This document shows positions 12,740 to 22,757 of a DNA stretch of 64,000 nucleotides, piece after piece. Numbering within the stretch: position 1 is the first letter of the stretch; each line of letters begins with the position of its first letter. The translations under genes and the position numbers were made by a program. Source of the stretch: Chiua virens (Eukaryota; Basidiomycota; Agaricomycetes; Boletales; Boletaceae). The notes beneath the pieces were generated by a model. It ran no database searches and was not told the origin of the DNA. It saw nothing but the letters and a program-made list of their open reading frames with translations. The DNA is taken from contig JAHNUO010000066.1 in assembly GCA_019787685.1 (NCBI GenBank), positions 1 to 64,000 on the forward strand, written 5' to 3'.

Positions 12740-13216
12740 CACTTTGACAAAAACAACCCTGAGGCTCTCTTGTTTTTGCTTGCTCCATGGTTTTGTGATG
12801 GAAAGGTGCTCTTGGGCCAGCTGGATCACAAATGTCTGCCCACTCATCATATGGTGAACAATTAGATTGAAGGGTGAGTTACTTACACGCACTTCCTCGT
12901 AATCAGTCATTGGCCATCCCAATTTCTCTTGCAGATTATAACCACCCTGGTTGATCCTAGAAACCTCCCTGCGTGGTTTAAGGATCTTTGTCTTGGCCTG
13001 CATGATTTCTGTCAGCAAAGGATTTCTTTGTGACTCTTCGGGGTGGTCATTTCGAGGAAACATTCTGTGTTGTGTGAGGGGCGGAGAAGTCACCCCCCAC
13101 TCAGGGGAGAAGACAGACTGGCATATGAGAGGAGAAAAATGCCAATGGTAGGACCAATGGTACGTCAGAACCTTGGGCATAGTGAATGGTGTATTTCTCA
13201 ATAATCTCTCAACCAT
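12740..13216 (-). CDS. Uncharacterised gene fragment with a plausible intron
   Basis: The frame begins MVERLLRNTPF and becomes strongly coding-like after residue 70 (LLTEIMQAKTKILKPRREVS). A short intron fits at about 12852-12894: the donor GTAAGT follows codons for ...DYEEVR and the acceptor precedes TFVIQLAQEHLSITKPWSKQ, keeping phase 0. A second donor (GTGAGT) follows ...VVFVK near 12740, so the gene may continue left. No known domain was recognised. The charged helical character suggests a nuclear or structural protein, but function is unknown. Confidence 0.45.
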
Positions 13217-13584
13217 TATATATACAGTTTGACTGTCGTCCTAGCAAGCATTATTCTACTTTCAAACCTATTGGTGGGCCGTTTTTTAGGTGTGGCTGTC
13301 CTTGTTTTTTTGCTTGTGTAGCTACGCCCTTGTTTTGCATCTCAGAAAGGGGCATATCCAGATAGAGTTGCTGAGTTTAAATTGTCCATCACTATTTAGG
13401 ATTGGAGAATTCCATGTTATCTTCTTCTCCTTCCTCCATCACCAGTACTAATCTAATAGCCCAATCCACTACATTTTGTGTGTAATTGATGTAATCGATA
13501 CACCCCTTTCACCCCCCAACACTTATTACCATTATTGTTTTTCCTTGTCACCTTGATACCCTCATTCCATTCCATATACCTGCA

Positions 13585-14815
13585 CAGCATGGATCATCCA
13601 GGAGGTCTGCGTCCCCTCTGCAGGGTTCATATCTTGCCTCACATGGATCAAGCTGTCTGAACCGGAAGTCACATTCATCTTTGGTGCATCGGATGGCAGC
13701 ATCCATCTGTACGAATGACACAAGGACGAGCCTCTGTTCACATTCAGGTCAATTACTCTTGCTCATGGCGGTGCCATCAAGTCATTTGCATGGGATCCCA
13801 TCCATAGTCGTTTGGCAAGCGCAGGTAGCGGTCAAGTCCAACTGTGGAAACTTGGTCCTGAAGCCAGTACATGTTATATCTCACTTTGTTGTCTTCTGTA
13901 TTTACTATTTAGAATCATTTGTGTCATTGACCCCCAACCCTGAGAAACAACCTTATATAGCTCGTTCTGTTCATTTCTATGACGATGGTTCAAATCTCCT
14001 CGTCAGCTTTCTCGAATGTGGTCTCGTGTGTGTGTCTCATTTGCATGTGACTTTGTTGACCATACTTATTGGGGGCAGATACTGTTTCTCCTGCAATCTG
14101 TGGGACCTTAAGTGGAAGAAGAAAGTTAACGGACACATGTAAGTGTTGTTCACATCCCAGATCCCAGATGATTGGCACTGAACCCACTGCAGCGGTAGTA
14201 CCTGTCTAGATGGCCAGCAACTATTCATTACCAACCTCCACAATGGTGTTGACTGATATACTTTGCCTACCATGTATCTCGACAAGACTTATCATCATGC
14301 CATTCTTATCAACATTCCCATCCAAATTTCAGTTGCACGCGAAGCAGGATGCCTGATAGTCAGTGGGGACAATGGTTTCACGCGAGTATTTGATTATTAG
14401 ACAGGTGCTTTTCATGAGAAGTTAGATCATGGGCGCCATATGTACTCTCATCTTACTCGGGGGTGTTCTAACCACTTGGTCTCTAGTGGGAGATCACATA
14501 GTTGCCATTGCAGTGAGTTTCTTTCTATGGCCAATATTACCTCTCATCACCTTTGTCAGGCATTCAAAGGGACGAGCGGATGCATTGTTGCAACGGGGAG
14601 TGCATTAGATGGTCACAGCAGTGTGAACATATGGGCCCTAAAACAGCAAGTTTGTATCCAGTTCCTCACTTTCCACCAAGCTATTGAATGGAGTCAACAT
14701 TCTTTACAGGGATCTTCTTCCCTGGCAACTCAGCACTTCCATCATCCATCTTCTACAAAGCAGATGTTACTCTTTGCCATCATTTGCATTTCTATCAATG
14801 TTATTATGTGACTTA
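13585..14815 (+). pseudogene. Decayed WD40-repeat gene
   Basis: Broken WD40 beta-propeller gene. After a start-like MDHPGGLRPL (13590), reading frame 13633-13867 gives TWIKLSEPEVTFIFGASDGS then HLYE-stop-HKDEPLF and AHGGAIKSFAWDPIHSRLAS followed by AGSGQVQLWKLGPEAS, a recognisable blade. Later fragments include EKQPYIARSVHFYDDGSNLL, LWDLKWKKKVNGH, DGQQLFITNLHNGVD, SVAREAGCLIVSGDNGFTRV and HSSVNIWALKQ. Stops interrupt the frames at 13716-13718 (TGA), 14254-14256 (TGA) and 14398-14400 (TAG). Shifts between frames are partly introns. The gene belongs to a WD40 class with no assigned function; its neighbours are also decayed. Confidence 0.8.
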
Positions 14816-14949
14816 CCCCATCTATCCCATATGCCACCCTCCTTAGGATAGGGGACTTGACCGTGACTATGTCTACAATCCATCCAAGTGTTACAATTTC
14901 TTTCTTTCTTTCACTTGTACTACTTCAGTCCACTCGATACCTAGGTATC

Positions 14950-15540
14950 TTTGTACATTCATCCGTACTCGTTCACTTCTTACGTTCTTAACCCCGCACC
15001 GGCGTTACCCAAGTGCTTACTCATTTCTTTCTCGTCATCATCCAATGGCATCACACTTACTCATTTCATTCTCGTCATCACCCGATGGCTTCACATTTGT
15101 CATTTCATCTTCATCATCATCCGTTGCCTTCACATCGTACGATTCTCCTTTTGGTTATCGCACACTTCCCTTTTGGCCTTTTGCCCTTCCGCTCTTTTGG
15201 CCTTCCCCTTTTAGTTACTTGGTCCGTGCGCGATGATACTCATGTACACCAGTCTTGATCTCCGCAATCTAGCTGAGTATCACTGCTCCACTCAGACTCA
15301 ACGTAGTCAAAACACCCTTGACCCTCGACCATCCCTTGGGTATAGATTCCCAACCGGACAACTCTCAGCAACACCTGAGTTTTCACTCATCTCTCTGGTA
15401 GCAATCCGCTGACCAGAAAACCCTCATTCAACTCTTCAGCGCACCACGTATCAAGTGGTGGTTGTTTGAGTTATCACAGCCACTTGGTACTTGGCGCTGT
15501 TGTGGCTACGTTAGGTCCTACCCGGAACTATCGTAACACC
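14950..15540 (-). repeat. Possible solo LTR or other retrotransposon remnant
   Basis: Read on the minus strand, the segment opens TGTTACGATAGTTCCGGGTA and is followed by about 550 bp of non-coding sequence rich in short repeats (ccaaaagagcggaa, ggccaaaag), which is LTR-like. I could not confirm a CA end, primer-binding site or target duplication, and no gag/pol reading frame is adjacent, so this is tentative. Confidence 0.25.
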
Positions 15541-16270
15541 AAGTGACACCCCCCCCAGTGATCCTCCCCTTAATCCCCTTAGTGACCAGGACTATGCATT
15601 TATCACTGTAGATAATTAATACAATACTTATGGTTTCGCAAAAATTAAGGGTTAGTCTCAGGGTACTTGCCTAGCAGAACACTAACCAGTCCAGTCCACA
15701 TTGTGCACATCAAGGTCAGACCGAAGTAGTGTTGCATTCGATTGCATGCAATTGCATGCACACAATGGTAGGTGTCTCCACTGTGTACTGTGAGATCTCA
15801 CTCATACCCCGTCTCAAGCCCCTACCCAATTTTGAGACGTTCCGTTAACCAATAGCCTCACATGACTTTCACTGCTAAATTTGGAAAGGGGTCCACTTTC
15901 CTAAATCAGCTATCACTACAAAATGCATGTCAAGCCCACTCGTGTCTCTCTTTCCTCTTCCTCAATCTACATATTGTGGCACTACCATAAGAAAGTAATG
16001 TAAATACACTCTGCCCCTAATTATTTAGTAGCTAACGGTTGAATCATGTAGAACCAATGTTGCCCACAAGCCCTGCTACCAGTGAGTGATGTGTGTGTGC
16101 TCAACAATTTGGACTCACGGATATGTTTTTAGGCAGTGGCTCGCTCCCATTCGTCAATCATGAAAATGCATGGCAAGCTATTAGGGACTACACTGCTAAC
16201 AGGCTCACATTCATCCAGCTCCATGACATTCTTGAAAACATCAGTCCCCGTGCTGTCAAACACTGGTGAC
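15541..16270. other. Region without a recognisable gene
   Basis: AT-balanced, non-coding sequence beginning with a run of C residues (cacccccccc). It contains a small repeated phrase (attgcatgcaattgcatgca near 15740). No ORF with recognisable content, RNA gene or element terminus was found. Confidence 0.5.
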
Positions 16271-16284
16271 CCTTGCTCAATTAT

Positions 16285-18640
16285 CTTCTGGAGAAGGAAG
16301 ATCAGGTAGCAGCCATGAGTGCGGTAGAGAACGTGATGAAGGCCCAGGGATTCGCGACAATGTTGGCGAATGATCCAGCAAACCAAGGTGAGTCAACCTC
16401 TTTCAATTGTTTGCTGATGATAATTGTCTTCGAGGTCCTTCAGATGGCCCAAAGCGTCGACACCCAGAGCCTACCCTGGTGTCTTCTCCACGAAAATGGC
16501 ATAAGGTATGTCTTAAGTTTTCTCATAGCTAATTTATCTGATTGCCTCTAGACACACAGAGGGATAGCTCAATGTTATCTCGATTTGGAGGCTTGGGTCA
16601 GTGAGAACAAAGATGACGGTGAGGAAGAAGAAGAGGAAGAAGAAGGTATATCCCCCATGTCATCTAGGTTCTCATATCTCATGATTTTAGATGGTTTTAT
16701 TGTCCCTAATGCCACTGATCGGTAACCAAAGTGTAGGTACCCTCATGGTTTGCATTTTCTGCTGCCCTCGCCATCTGTATCTCAGATGAAATACAGAGAC
16801 GTTGTACATGCTCTATCACAGCAATAAGGGAGCAACTCGGATGATAGTGTGGATGAGATCGAGGACGCTTTCGAGATTTTGGATGACAGAGGCCTTTGGA
16901 CTATGATCAACAACTGGCTAAATGGGTCTGTAGCCTTTGACAGACTAACCAAAATATTCAACTTCCACATTGGGAAGCACATAAAGATCAGGTACTGGGA
17001 GGATCTTGTCTCAAACCTTGCGTTCAAAAACAATCTCAATAAGTGTGACGCGATATTCAATGCGGTTCCATTTGAGAAGCATATTTGTAGATTGTGTGAC
17101 AGTAACAACTGCCCAGCTGCACATTCGCAGTCCATATTCCATCCTCTGTCCCCATTGCCACTGCCGCCTCCACCACCAGATCTCTCGCCCAACAGTGGAA
17201 ATTCACAAAGATTGTGGTTAGCACAGATTGTTCCTAGTGAGTTTCATATGATTTTCTTTGACTGCAGCATAATCATTGTCATGCAGGCTCCACTGCGAGC
17301 TACATTGCAGCTGCTTTGGATATGGCCCATGAGTGTGTCTCTGGTGAATGGACTCCCCGGTCGCGTTCATGTTTGGGCTGAGAGCCCAAAGAGCTTTCTT
17401 AGCGCTGTCCTACCCTCTCATATAGGTTGCATTCAGCACTGGTTGCGCATGCTGGCTGAGGGGCTTGTTTCCACATCCGATCTCTTTGGTGCTCAGAACA
17501 GTGAACTCCCTGCGTGGGGAATCATAGCTAAGCATGGACAGTATAACGGTGATCTTGTGTACATCTCGTCTCTCAACTCAGAGTCAAAAACGGTCTTTCT
17601 ACTCATTGCATCCAGAGAACTGAAGCTGCCCTCACGACACGACAACATTCACATTGGTCACCCTCTACACGCTCACCAGCTTTTCTCCCTGCAGGTCTAT
17701 GACTGTTCCCAGGCTTATCTGGTACACGGTGAGGTTGTGTACAATTACCGCAGGCACAAGTATGTCTTGGGACTCCTGCTGATCCAACTGCCAGAGTGGC
17801 AAGTGCACCTATGTTCCATCCCTTCTCCCCATCGAATATCGCTCCACGTCAAATCAAGGGTGAACCTGACCTTCATGAAGGACACACAAAATGCGTACAA
17901 CCAACAATTTTGGATCCCAGGCAATCTTGTCGTGGTAAATGACTCCAATCACATTGACATCGGTGCTCGACTCCTCTCGATTGACCTTGAAAACTGGACA
18001 GTCACGATCGGAACGGTGGATGGGGAACAACAGTTGACGGTATCAAATTCGAGTATACAAAGAGTGTACAAGGTGGGGAACACTGTATGGATTATACTCA
18101 ACCCCAACAGCAATCTGAGCAGTGTCCACCACCAAAATATAGGGAAATTCGGACAGGTCATTGATGTCAACATTGAAACCCAGGAAGTCACGTTCCTCAA
18201 TGATACCCGAACGACGGTGAGTTCATCAAATTCTCATCCAAAATTATACTAATGCGGTCTCATAAGATCTGTGTTCCACCATACCTTCTGGAGTCTTATG
18301 TCCCAGACATAACTCTTGCCAGACTCGATAGTGATAGTCCAGTCAGCATCCGTGACATTCAGATTGGAGACATTGTGTGTGTTCACTCGGGACCTTATCG
18401 CAATGAGGTAGGGAAGGTGGATGATGTCCATGCAGGGATGATCTGGTTGCATCCTGTCATGCACCCCGCCTGGAAATGCTCTCAAATTTTCACCTGATCA
18501 CGGCTACAATGTGAGGGTAGGAGACGCCGTTGTAGTTGTGCGTGGCAAGTCAATTGGTGTGAAGGGAGTAGTTGGTGCTGTTGACCTTGACACAAAGATG
18601 TTAGAGGTCGTTCCTCTGGTCAACCCGGTAAGCATCCTCC
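16285..18640 (+). pseudogene. Decayed Spt5-like transcription elongation factor gene
   Basis: A multi-domain protein resembling Spt5 (the NusG-family partner of RNA polymerase II). Visible in order: an acidic stretch EEEEEEEEG (~16622-16645), a conserved-looking central region (16849-17220), an NGN-like segment GRVHVWAESPKSFLSAVLPS (~17356-17420), then KOW-like units LPAWGIIAKHGQYNGDLVYI (~17500), WIPGNLVVVNDSNH (~17910), VSIRDIQIGDIVCVHSGPYR (~18335) and RVGDAVVVVRGKSIGVKGVV (~18512). Stops at 16723-16725 and 16825-16827 (both fit CAA to TAA) and a one-base frameshift near 18463 mark it as broken. An ordinary single-copy Spt5 would be intact, so this is likely one of an expanded Spt5-like family. 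Alternatively some breaks could be missed introns. Confidence 0.7.
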
Positions 18641-18970
18641 ATTGTACATGCATGTTTGTTTAATAGTGTCAGTAGCCTCGTTTTGTCATCCCGATTACGC
18701 ACGTCGCTCTTGACCATCCTGTGTCCAATTGTGACGAAACTCGCCGTTATCTGGGTAAGGAGATTTCCTAAAACCTGATCTTCGACTGTATCTATGAATA
18801 CATTTTTACTAGGCTAATTGAGTGCAGTGGTGCTAGAGTGGCTAGGTGAAATAACAATTTTATCTAATCAGAAGCTGAGTTTGAATGTGACCATCACAGT
18901 AAAGATTGGCACTTTTCACACGATATTTCTTTTCCTCTCGTCACATACTCTAGATAGTCATGTAGTAATC
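18641..18970. other. Short region without a gene
   Basis: Sequence between the Spt5-like pseudogene and the Tc1-like element. It may include the decayed 3' end of the former. No recognisable feature. Confidence 0.4.
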
Positions 18971-18972
18971 TA

Positions 18973-19194
18973 CAGTGACCTCAAAAACCCTTTCCATGCT
19001 AACTGCAACTGCAGTGCACGAAGCGCACTGCCAGACACTGTGGGAATATTGCTTAGATTTGGTGGAGTTATAAATAGCACTTACTCTCAGCTACAAATCA
19101 GTTCCCAAGATCATGTGATTTGGTTCATATGCCGTTAAAATATGATCATTTTGAAACAGCCATGTCATGGAAAGGGTTTTTGAGCTTTTGAAAT
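18973..19194 (+). repeat. Left terminal inverted repeat of the Tc1-like element
   Basis: 222 bp from the TA target site to ...gagcttttgaaat. It pairs with 20364-20585 in inverted orientation. The outer and inner ends carry mirror copies of CTCAAAAACCCTTTCCATG. Confidence 0.93.
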
Positions 19195-19322
19195 GATAAT
19201 TAGGATCTCAATCAAATCATTCAATATTTGTCATTCTTTGTTAATGCAAACAAGGATATACATGTAAATAGCATGTCTAAGTTTAAAAAAGTTCACACAC
19301 TTCCTAATTCTCAACTACTATC

Positions 19323-20341
19323 ATGGTTAAATCCCTCTCTCTTACTTAGCACAACACTATTCTTTCTTTGCTTGATGCTGGCCACTCTGGTGAAGCCATT
19401 TCCAAGCAAACTGGTCTCAGCCCTTCTGCTATATCCAAACTTTGCTCAAAGAAGTGTTCTACCCTTCCCAAAGCTATTGGAGGTCATCCTTCCAAGCTTT
19501 CTCCTGCCAACATTCGCCATGCCTAGCACCTTATCACCTCTGGCAGAGCTGAAAATGCTGTCCAAGTGACCAAAGCTCTCTCCAATATCATCAATGAACC
19601 TCTCTTTGCCAGTATAGTTTGTCTTCATTTGAAGAAATCTGGTATGAAGGCTGTGGTCAAGTCCAAACACCCTATTCTCTCTGCTAGGCATTGCAAGGCT
19701 TGTTTGGATTTTGCTTATGCCCACAAGGATTGGACCATAGAGAACTGGAAGAAGACAATATGGTCTGATGAGATCAAAATCAATCGCCTAGGGTCAGATG
19801 GGCGTAAATGGGCTTGGAAAAGGTCAGGTGAGGGGCTTAGTAATAGGCTGGTAAATGGGACCCTCAAGTTTTGGGGAGTTTCTCTGATGATGTGGGGCTG
19901 TATGACTTGGAAGGGTGTTGGATTTGCTTCCAAGATTGATGGTAGGATGGATGGGGATCTCTACCTTCAGATTTTGAAGGATGAGCTGAAGCAAACATTG
20001 GAGTATTATGGTTTCAATCCTCCTGATACCATCTTTCAGCAAGACAATGATCCCAAGCACACCTGCAAGAAGGTCAAGGAATGGCTAGAGGAGCAGGAAT
20101 TTGATACCATGGGTTGGCCTGCACAGTCTCCTGACCTAAACTCTATAGAACATCTCTAGGGATGGCTTAAAAGGAGGCTTGCAGAGCATGAAAACCCTCC
20201 TAATGGGATTCATGAGTTGTGGGAAAGAGTTCAGATGGAGTGGGAGAGGATACCAGTTGAGCAGTGTCAGAAATTGATTGAGAGCATGCCTAGGAGGGTT
20301 CAGGCAGTGCTTAAAGCCAAAGGAGGCCATACCAAGCACTA
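19323..20341 (+). pseudogene. Tc1-like transposase, three in-frame TAG stops
   Basis: Continuous frame of 339 codons without any frameshift but with TAG at 19347-19349, 19524-19526 and 20157-20159. It encodes a cut-and-paste transposase: an N-terminal helix-turn-helix (LLDAGHSGEAISKQTGLSPS), then a DDE catalytic domain with first Asp in TIWSDEIKINRL, second Asp in IFQQDNDPKHT, and Glu in SPDLNSIEHL, a DD34E-like layout. The third stop lies directly after IEHL, where Tc1 transposases have Trp, so it fits TGG to TAG. The first two fit CAG to TAG by context. It ends in AVLKAKGGHTKH and a stop at 20339-20341. All catalytic residues are still present. Confidence 0.93.
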
Positions 20342-20363
20342 ATAATACCCAAATACCCTTGTG

Positions 20364-20585
20364 ATTTCAAAAGCTCAAAAACCCTTTCTATGACATGGCT
20401 GTTTCAAAATGATCATATCTTAACAGCGTGTGAACCAAATCACATGATCTTGGGGACTGATTTGTAGCTGAGAGTAAGTGCTATTTATAACTCCACCAAA
20501 GCTAAGCAGGATTCCCACAGTGTCTGGCAGTGCACTTCGCGCACTGCAGTTGTGGTTAGTATGGAAAGGGTTTTTGAGGTCACTG
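20364..20585 (-). repeat. Right terminal inverted repeat of the Tc1-like element
   Basis: Inverted copy of 18973-19194, ending GGGTTTTTGAGGTCACTG next to the TA target duplicate. Confidence 0.93.
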
Positions 20586-20955
20586 TACTTCTCCCCTTGA
20601 TACGCAAACAAAAAAGAATTCCATTTTAACATTAATGGTACAGTCTTCTTTATTGTACAAAGTTGAGAAGAGCCGATGCAATGCAATCTTGTATAACAAT
20701 TAATCAAATGATTCGGTGTGTGTACCTGGTATGTTGTCCTCCGTTATTGTCTGCTAACTGATACTTACCGTGTAGGAACTCAGGGAGACCATATATAATT
20801 TCAACTATGGATACGTACTTCTGTATCTTGTTCTTGTATGTTGTCCTTATTGCAGTCAGAGCCAATGGTCATGCCGGCTATGAATGTTTCTAATGCACTT
20901 GCCACCATTTCACAAATGGTTTGTTCTCTTTCTCCTCAACTGTGCACCCCCTCTA
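20586..20955. other. Region without a recognisable gene
   Basis: Sequence right of the Tc1-like element. The element appears to have inserted here, since 18.8-18.97 kb and this stretch would be contiguous without it. No gene features seen. Confidence 0.4.
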
Positions 20956-20959
20956 ACCA

Positions 20960-22058
20960 AAGGATAGGCGAAGCGGAATTTTCGAGCCCTTAACAGTACT
21001 CTGAATAACTCACCAGCCCAGGAAGATATTGAGGCTCAACTTCAGCAAGCACCCAGCCCTCAGCCTGTTCCCGATTCTCAATCCATCCCAAATCCTCAGC
21101 CTGTGGTGTCTTATAGGGTTTATAACAAGCGGAGAACTAATAGCGGCGCACTTACTCTCAATCCAATCGTACCCGAACATAGGGATAGCCTCAAAGCCCC
21201 ACCTCCAGTCCGGGCTCAACCTTATCGGCCTATGCATCGGGACCTGCCCGAAGCTGCACCTGCTCCAACACCCCAACCTCTGGGGCCCTTCCGTGTATCC
21301 CGTCACGGCTTAAAGATTAGGTTTAGCCACAAGAAGCATGCCAGAGATCGAGGTGTTCTATCTATGGTGAGTATCGTTTACCTACTCTAGTGCCACCATG
21401 CTCAGCCCATCCTATTAGAATGATTCCCAATCTGAGTCCACTGGTGGGTCACCATACGCGACTGCCATCTCCCGACCGTCATCTCCTGGTGACTGCACAG
21501 ATGATGACATGCCGGGTAGGTTTAGTTCAATATGTGTATGCAACCTCTATATCTGACCCATCCCCAGGGTCTTCTGTGTCTGCCGTCTTTTCCAATGCAG
21601 AAAAGGTGATTGTGGAGACTTTAATCACCCCAACCCTTGAACGTGATCCTGTGGTAGCTGCACAGCCTGTCGCAATAGTGCAGTCCAGTCCCACATTGTC
21701 CCCTACTATGATGGATTTTGACCCAGATCCAGAAGTACTACGCACACCTACTCTTGCTAATGTGGCCACCAATGTGCCCATGGTACCTGCTACTCCATCA
21801 ACTTCACCTTCCACTCAAATGCAACCCCCTTCTACCCGCAGCTATGTCCCTGCCCCCCAAGTTCACACTCCTCCCTCAAACCCCTTCACAGTGAACTTGC
21901 AGGTATCCGGAAGTTCCAGATTATTGCCTCTGCCTGAGGCTTTGGAAAGCATCATCCATCATGCTATAATAGAGCGACTCAACTCCACCACCACCAACTT
22001 CATTGACTCTACAGTCCATGGCGTGATGGATCCATCACAGGCGATCAGATACTCCTAG
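20960..22058 (+). CDS. Uncharacterised Pro/Ser/Thr-rich protein, possibly with an intron
   Basis: Two coding-like blocks. The first (about 20960-21365) reads AKRNFRALNSTLNNSPAQED and on through SYRVYNKRRTNSGALTLNPI to RFSHKKHARDRGVLSM. The second (21390-22058) is rich in Pro, Ser and Thr (TPSTSPSTQMQPPSTRSYVP) and ends PSQAIRYS-stop. GTGAGT at 21366 and an AG near 21388 look like an intron, but the phase of that pair does not match the second block, so either a non-standard donor upstream (21351) is used or the gene is frameshifted. No domain recognised. It lies just outside the left subterminal repeats of the KDZ element and may be an accessory gene of it or of an older insertion. Confidence 0.45.
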
Positions 22059-22680
22059 TAGTAGTGATATATTCAACACGCTAGTACGTATTCACCTTCA
22101 CACTTGTGTGATACATCACTGACCTGCTTGTATCATGTTCACCCTAGTGATATATTACCAGCAGGAGAATAACATGATCGATATGATATATGATATATCA
22201 CTTGTGCTCCATGACCAGATTACCAGTGGTGTATTCAACATGCTAGTAAGTACTCACAGTCACACTTGTGTGATATATCACTGGCTCTGAGCCGCTTGTA
22301 TTACGAGCAGGGACCAGAAATCAGGTGACTGCTGTGATATATCACTTGTGCTCCACCATCACAGGCGATCTGATTACCAGTGGTATATCCAACATGCTAG
22401 TATGTACTACTGACACTTGTGTGATATATCACTGACCCGCTTGTGTTGTATTCACCATAGTTGCGATATATCGCTCGTGCTCCACCATCACAGGCAGTTG
22501 AATTACAAGTGATATATCCCACATGCTAGTATGTACTCGCACTTGTGTGATACATCACTGACCCGCTCATATCGTGTTCACCCTAGCAATATATCAGACT
22601 GGACCCCTTTTGTTGATATATCATTCCTGCCAATCAATTCAGTCCCATTGCAATATATCCGACTGTAAACCAACTTATCT
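22046..22680. repeat. Left subterminal palindrome cluster (TGATATATCA)
   Basis: About 14 perfect or one-mismatch copies of gTGATATATCAc in 635 bp, for example near 22182, 22262, 22332, 22421 and 22614, with variants such as gtgatacatcac and gcgatatatcgc. They are embedded in recurring phrases (aacatgctagtatgtactc, ctccaccatcacaggc) about 90-120 bp apart. Confidence 0.9.
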
Positions 22681-22757
22681 ATGCATTTGAGGTGGATTCA
22701 CCAAGTAAAATACACTACTAGTAGCATAGACTTGGAAATACAATGACATTTAAGCCA

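Larger units (their letters stand above)
18973..20585 (+). mobile_element. Tc1/mariner-type DNA transposon with 222-bp inverted repeats
   Basis: A complete 1613-bp element. It starts CAGTGACCTCAAAAACCC at 18973 and ends with the complement at 20585, and is flanked by TA on both sides (18971-18972, 20586-20587), the target duplication typical of Tc1/mariner. Inverted repeats cover 18973-19194 and 20364-20585 with roughly 90% identity. Each inverted repeat is itself bounded by inverted copies of the motif CTCAAAAACCCTTTCCATG, suggesting two transposase binding sites per end. The transposase inside is broken, so the copy is non-autonomous. Confidence 0.95.

Noticed and set aside
5913..20159. TAG as a reassigned sense codon, because many in-frame stops are TAG
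   Set aside because: Other decayed genes here have TGA and TAA stops as well, intact genes end with ordinary stops, and C-to-T decay explains the pattern.
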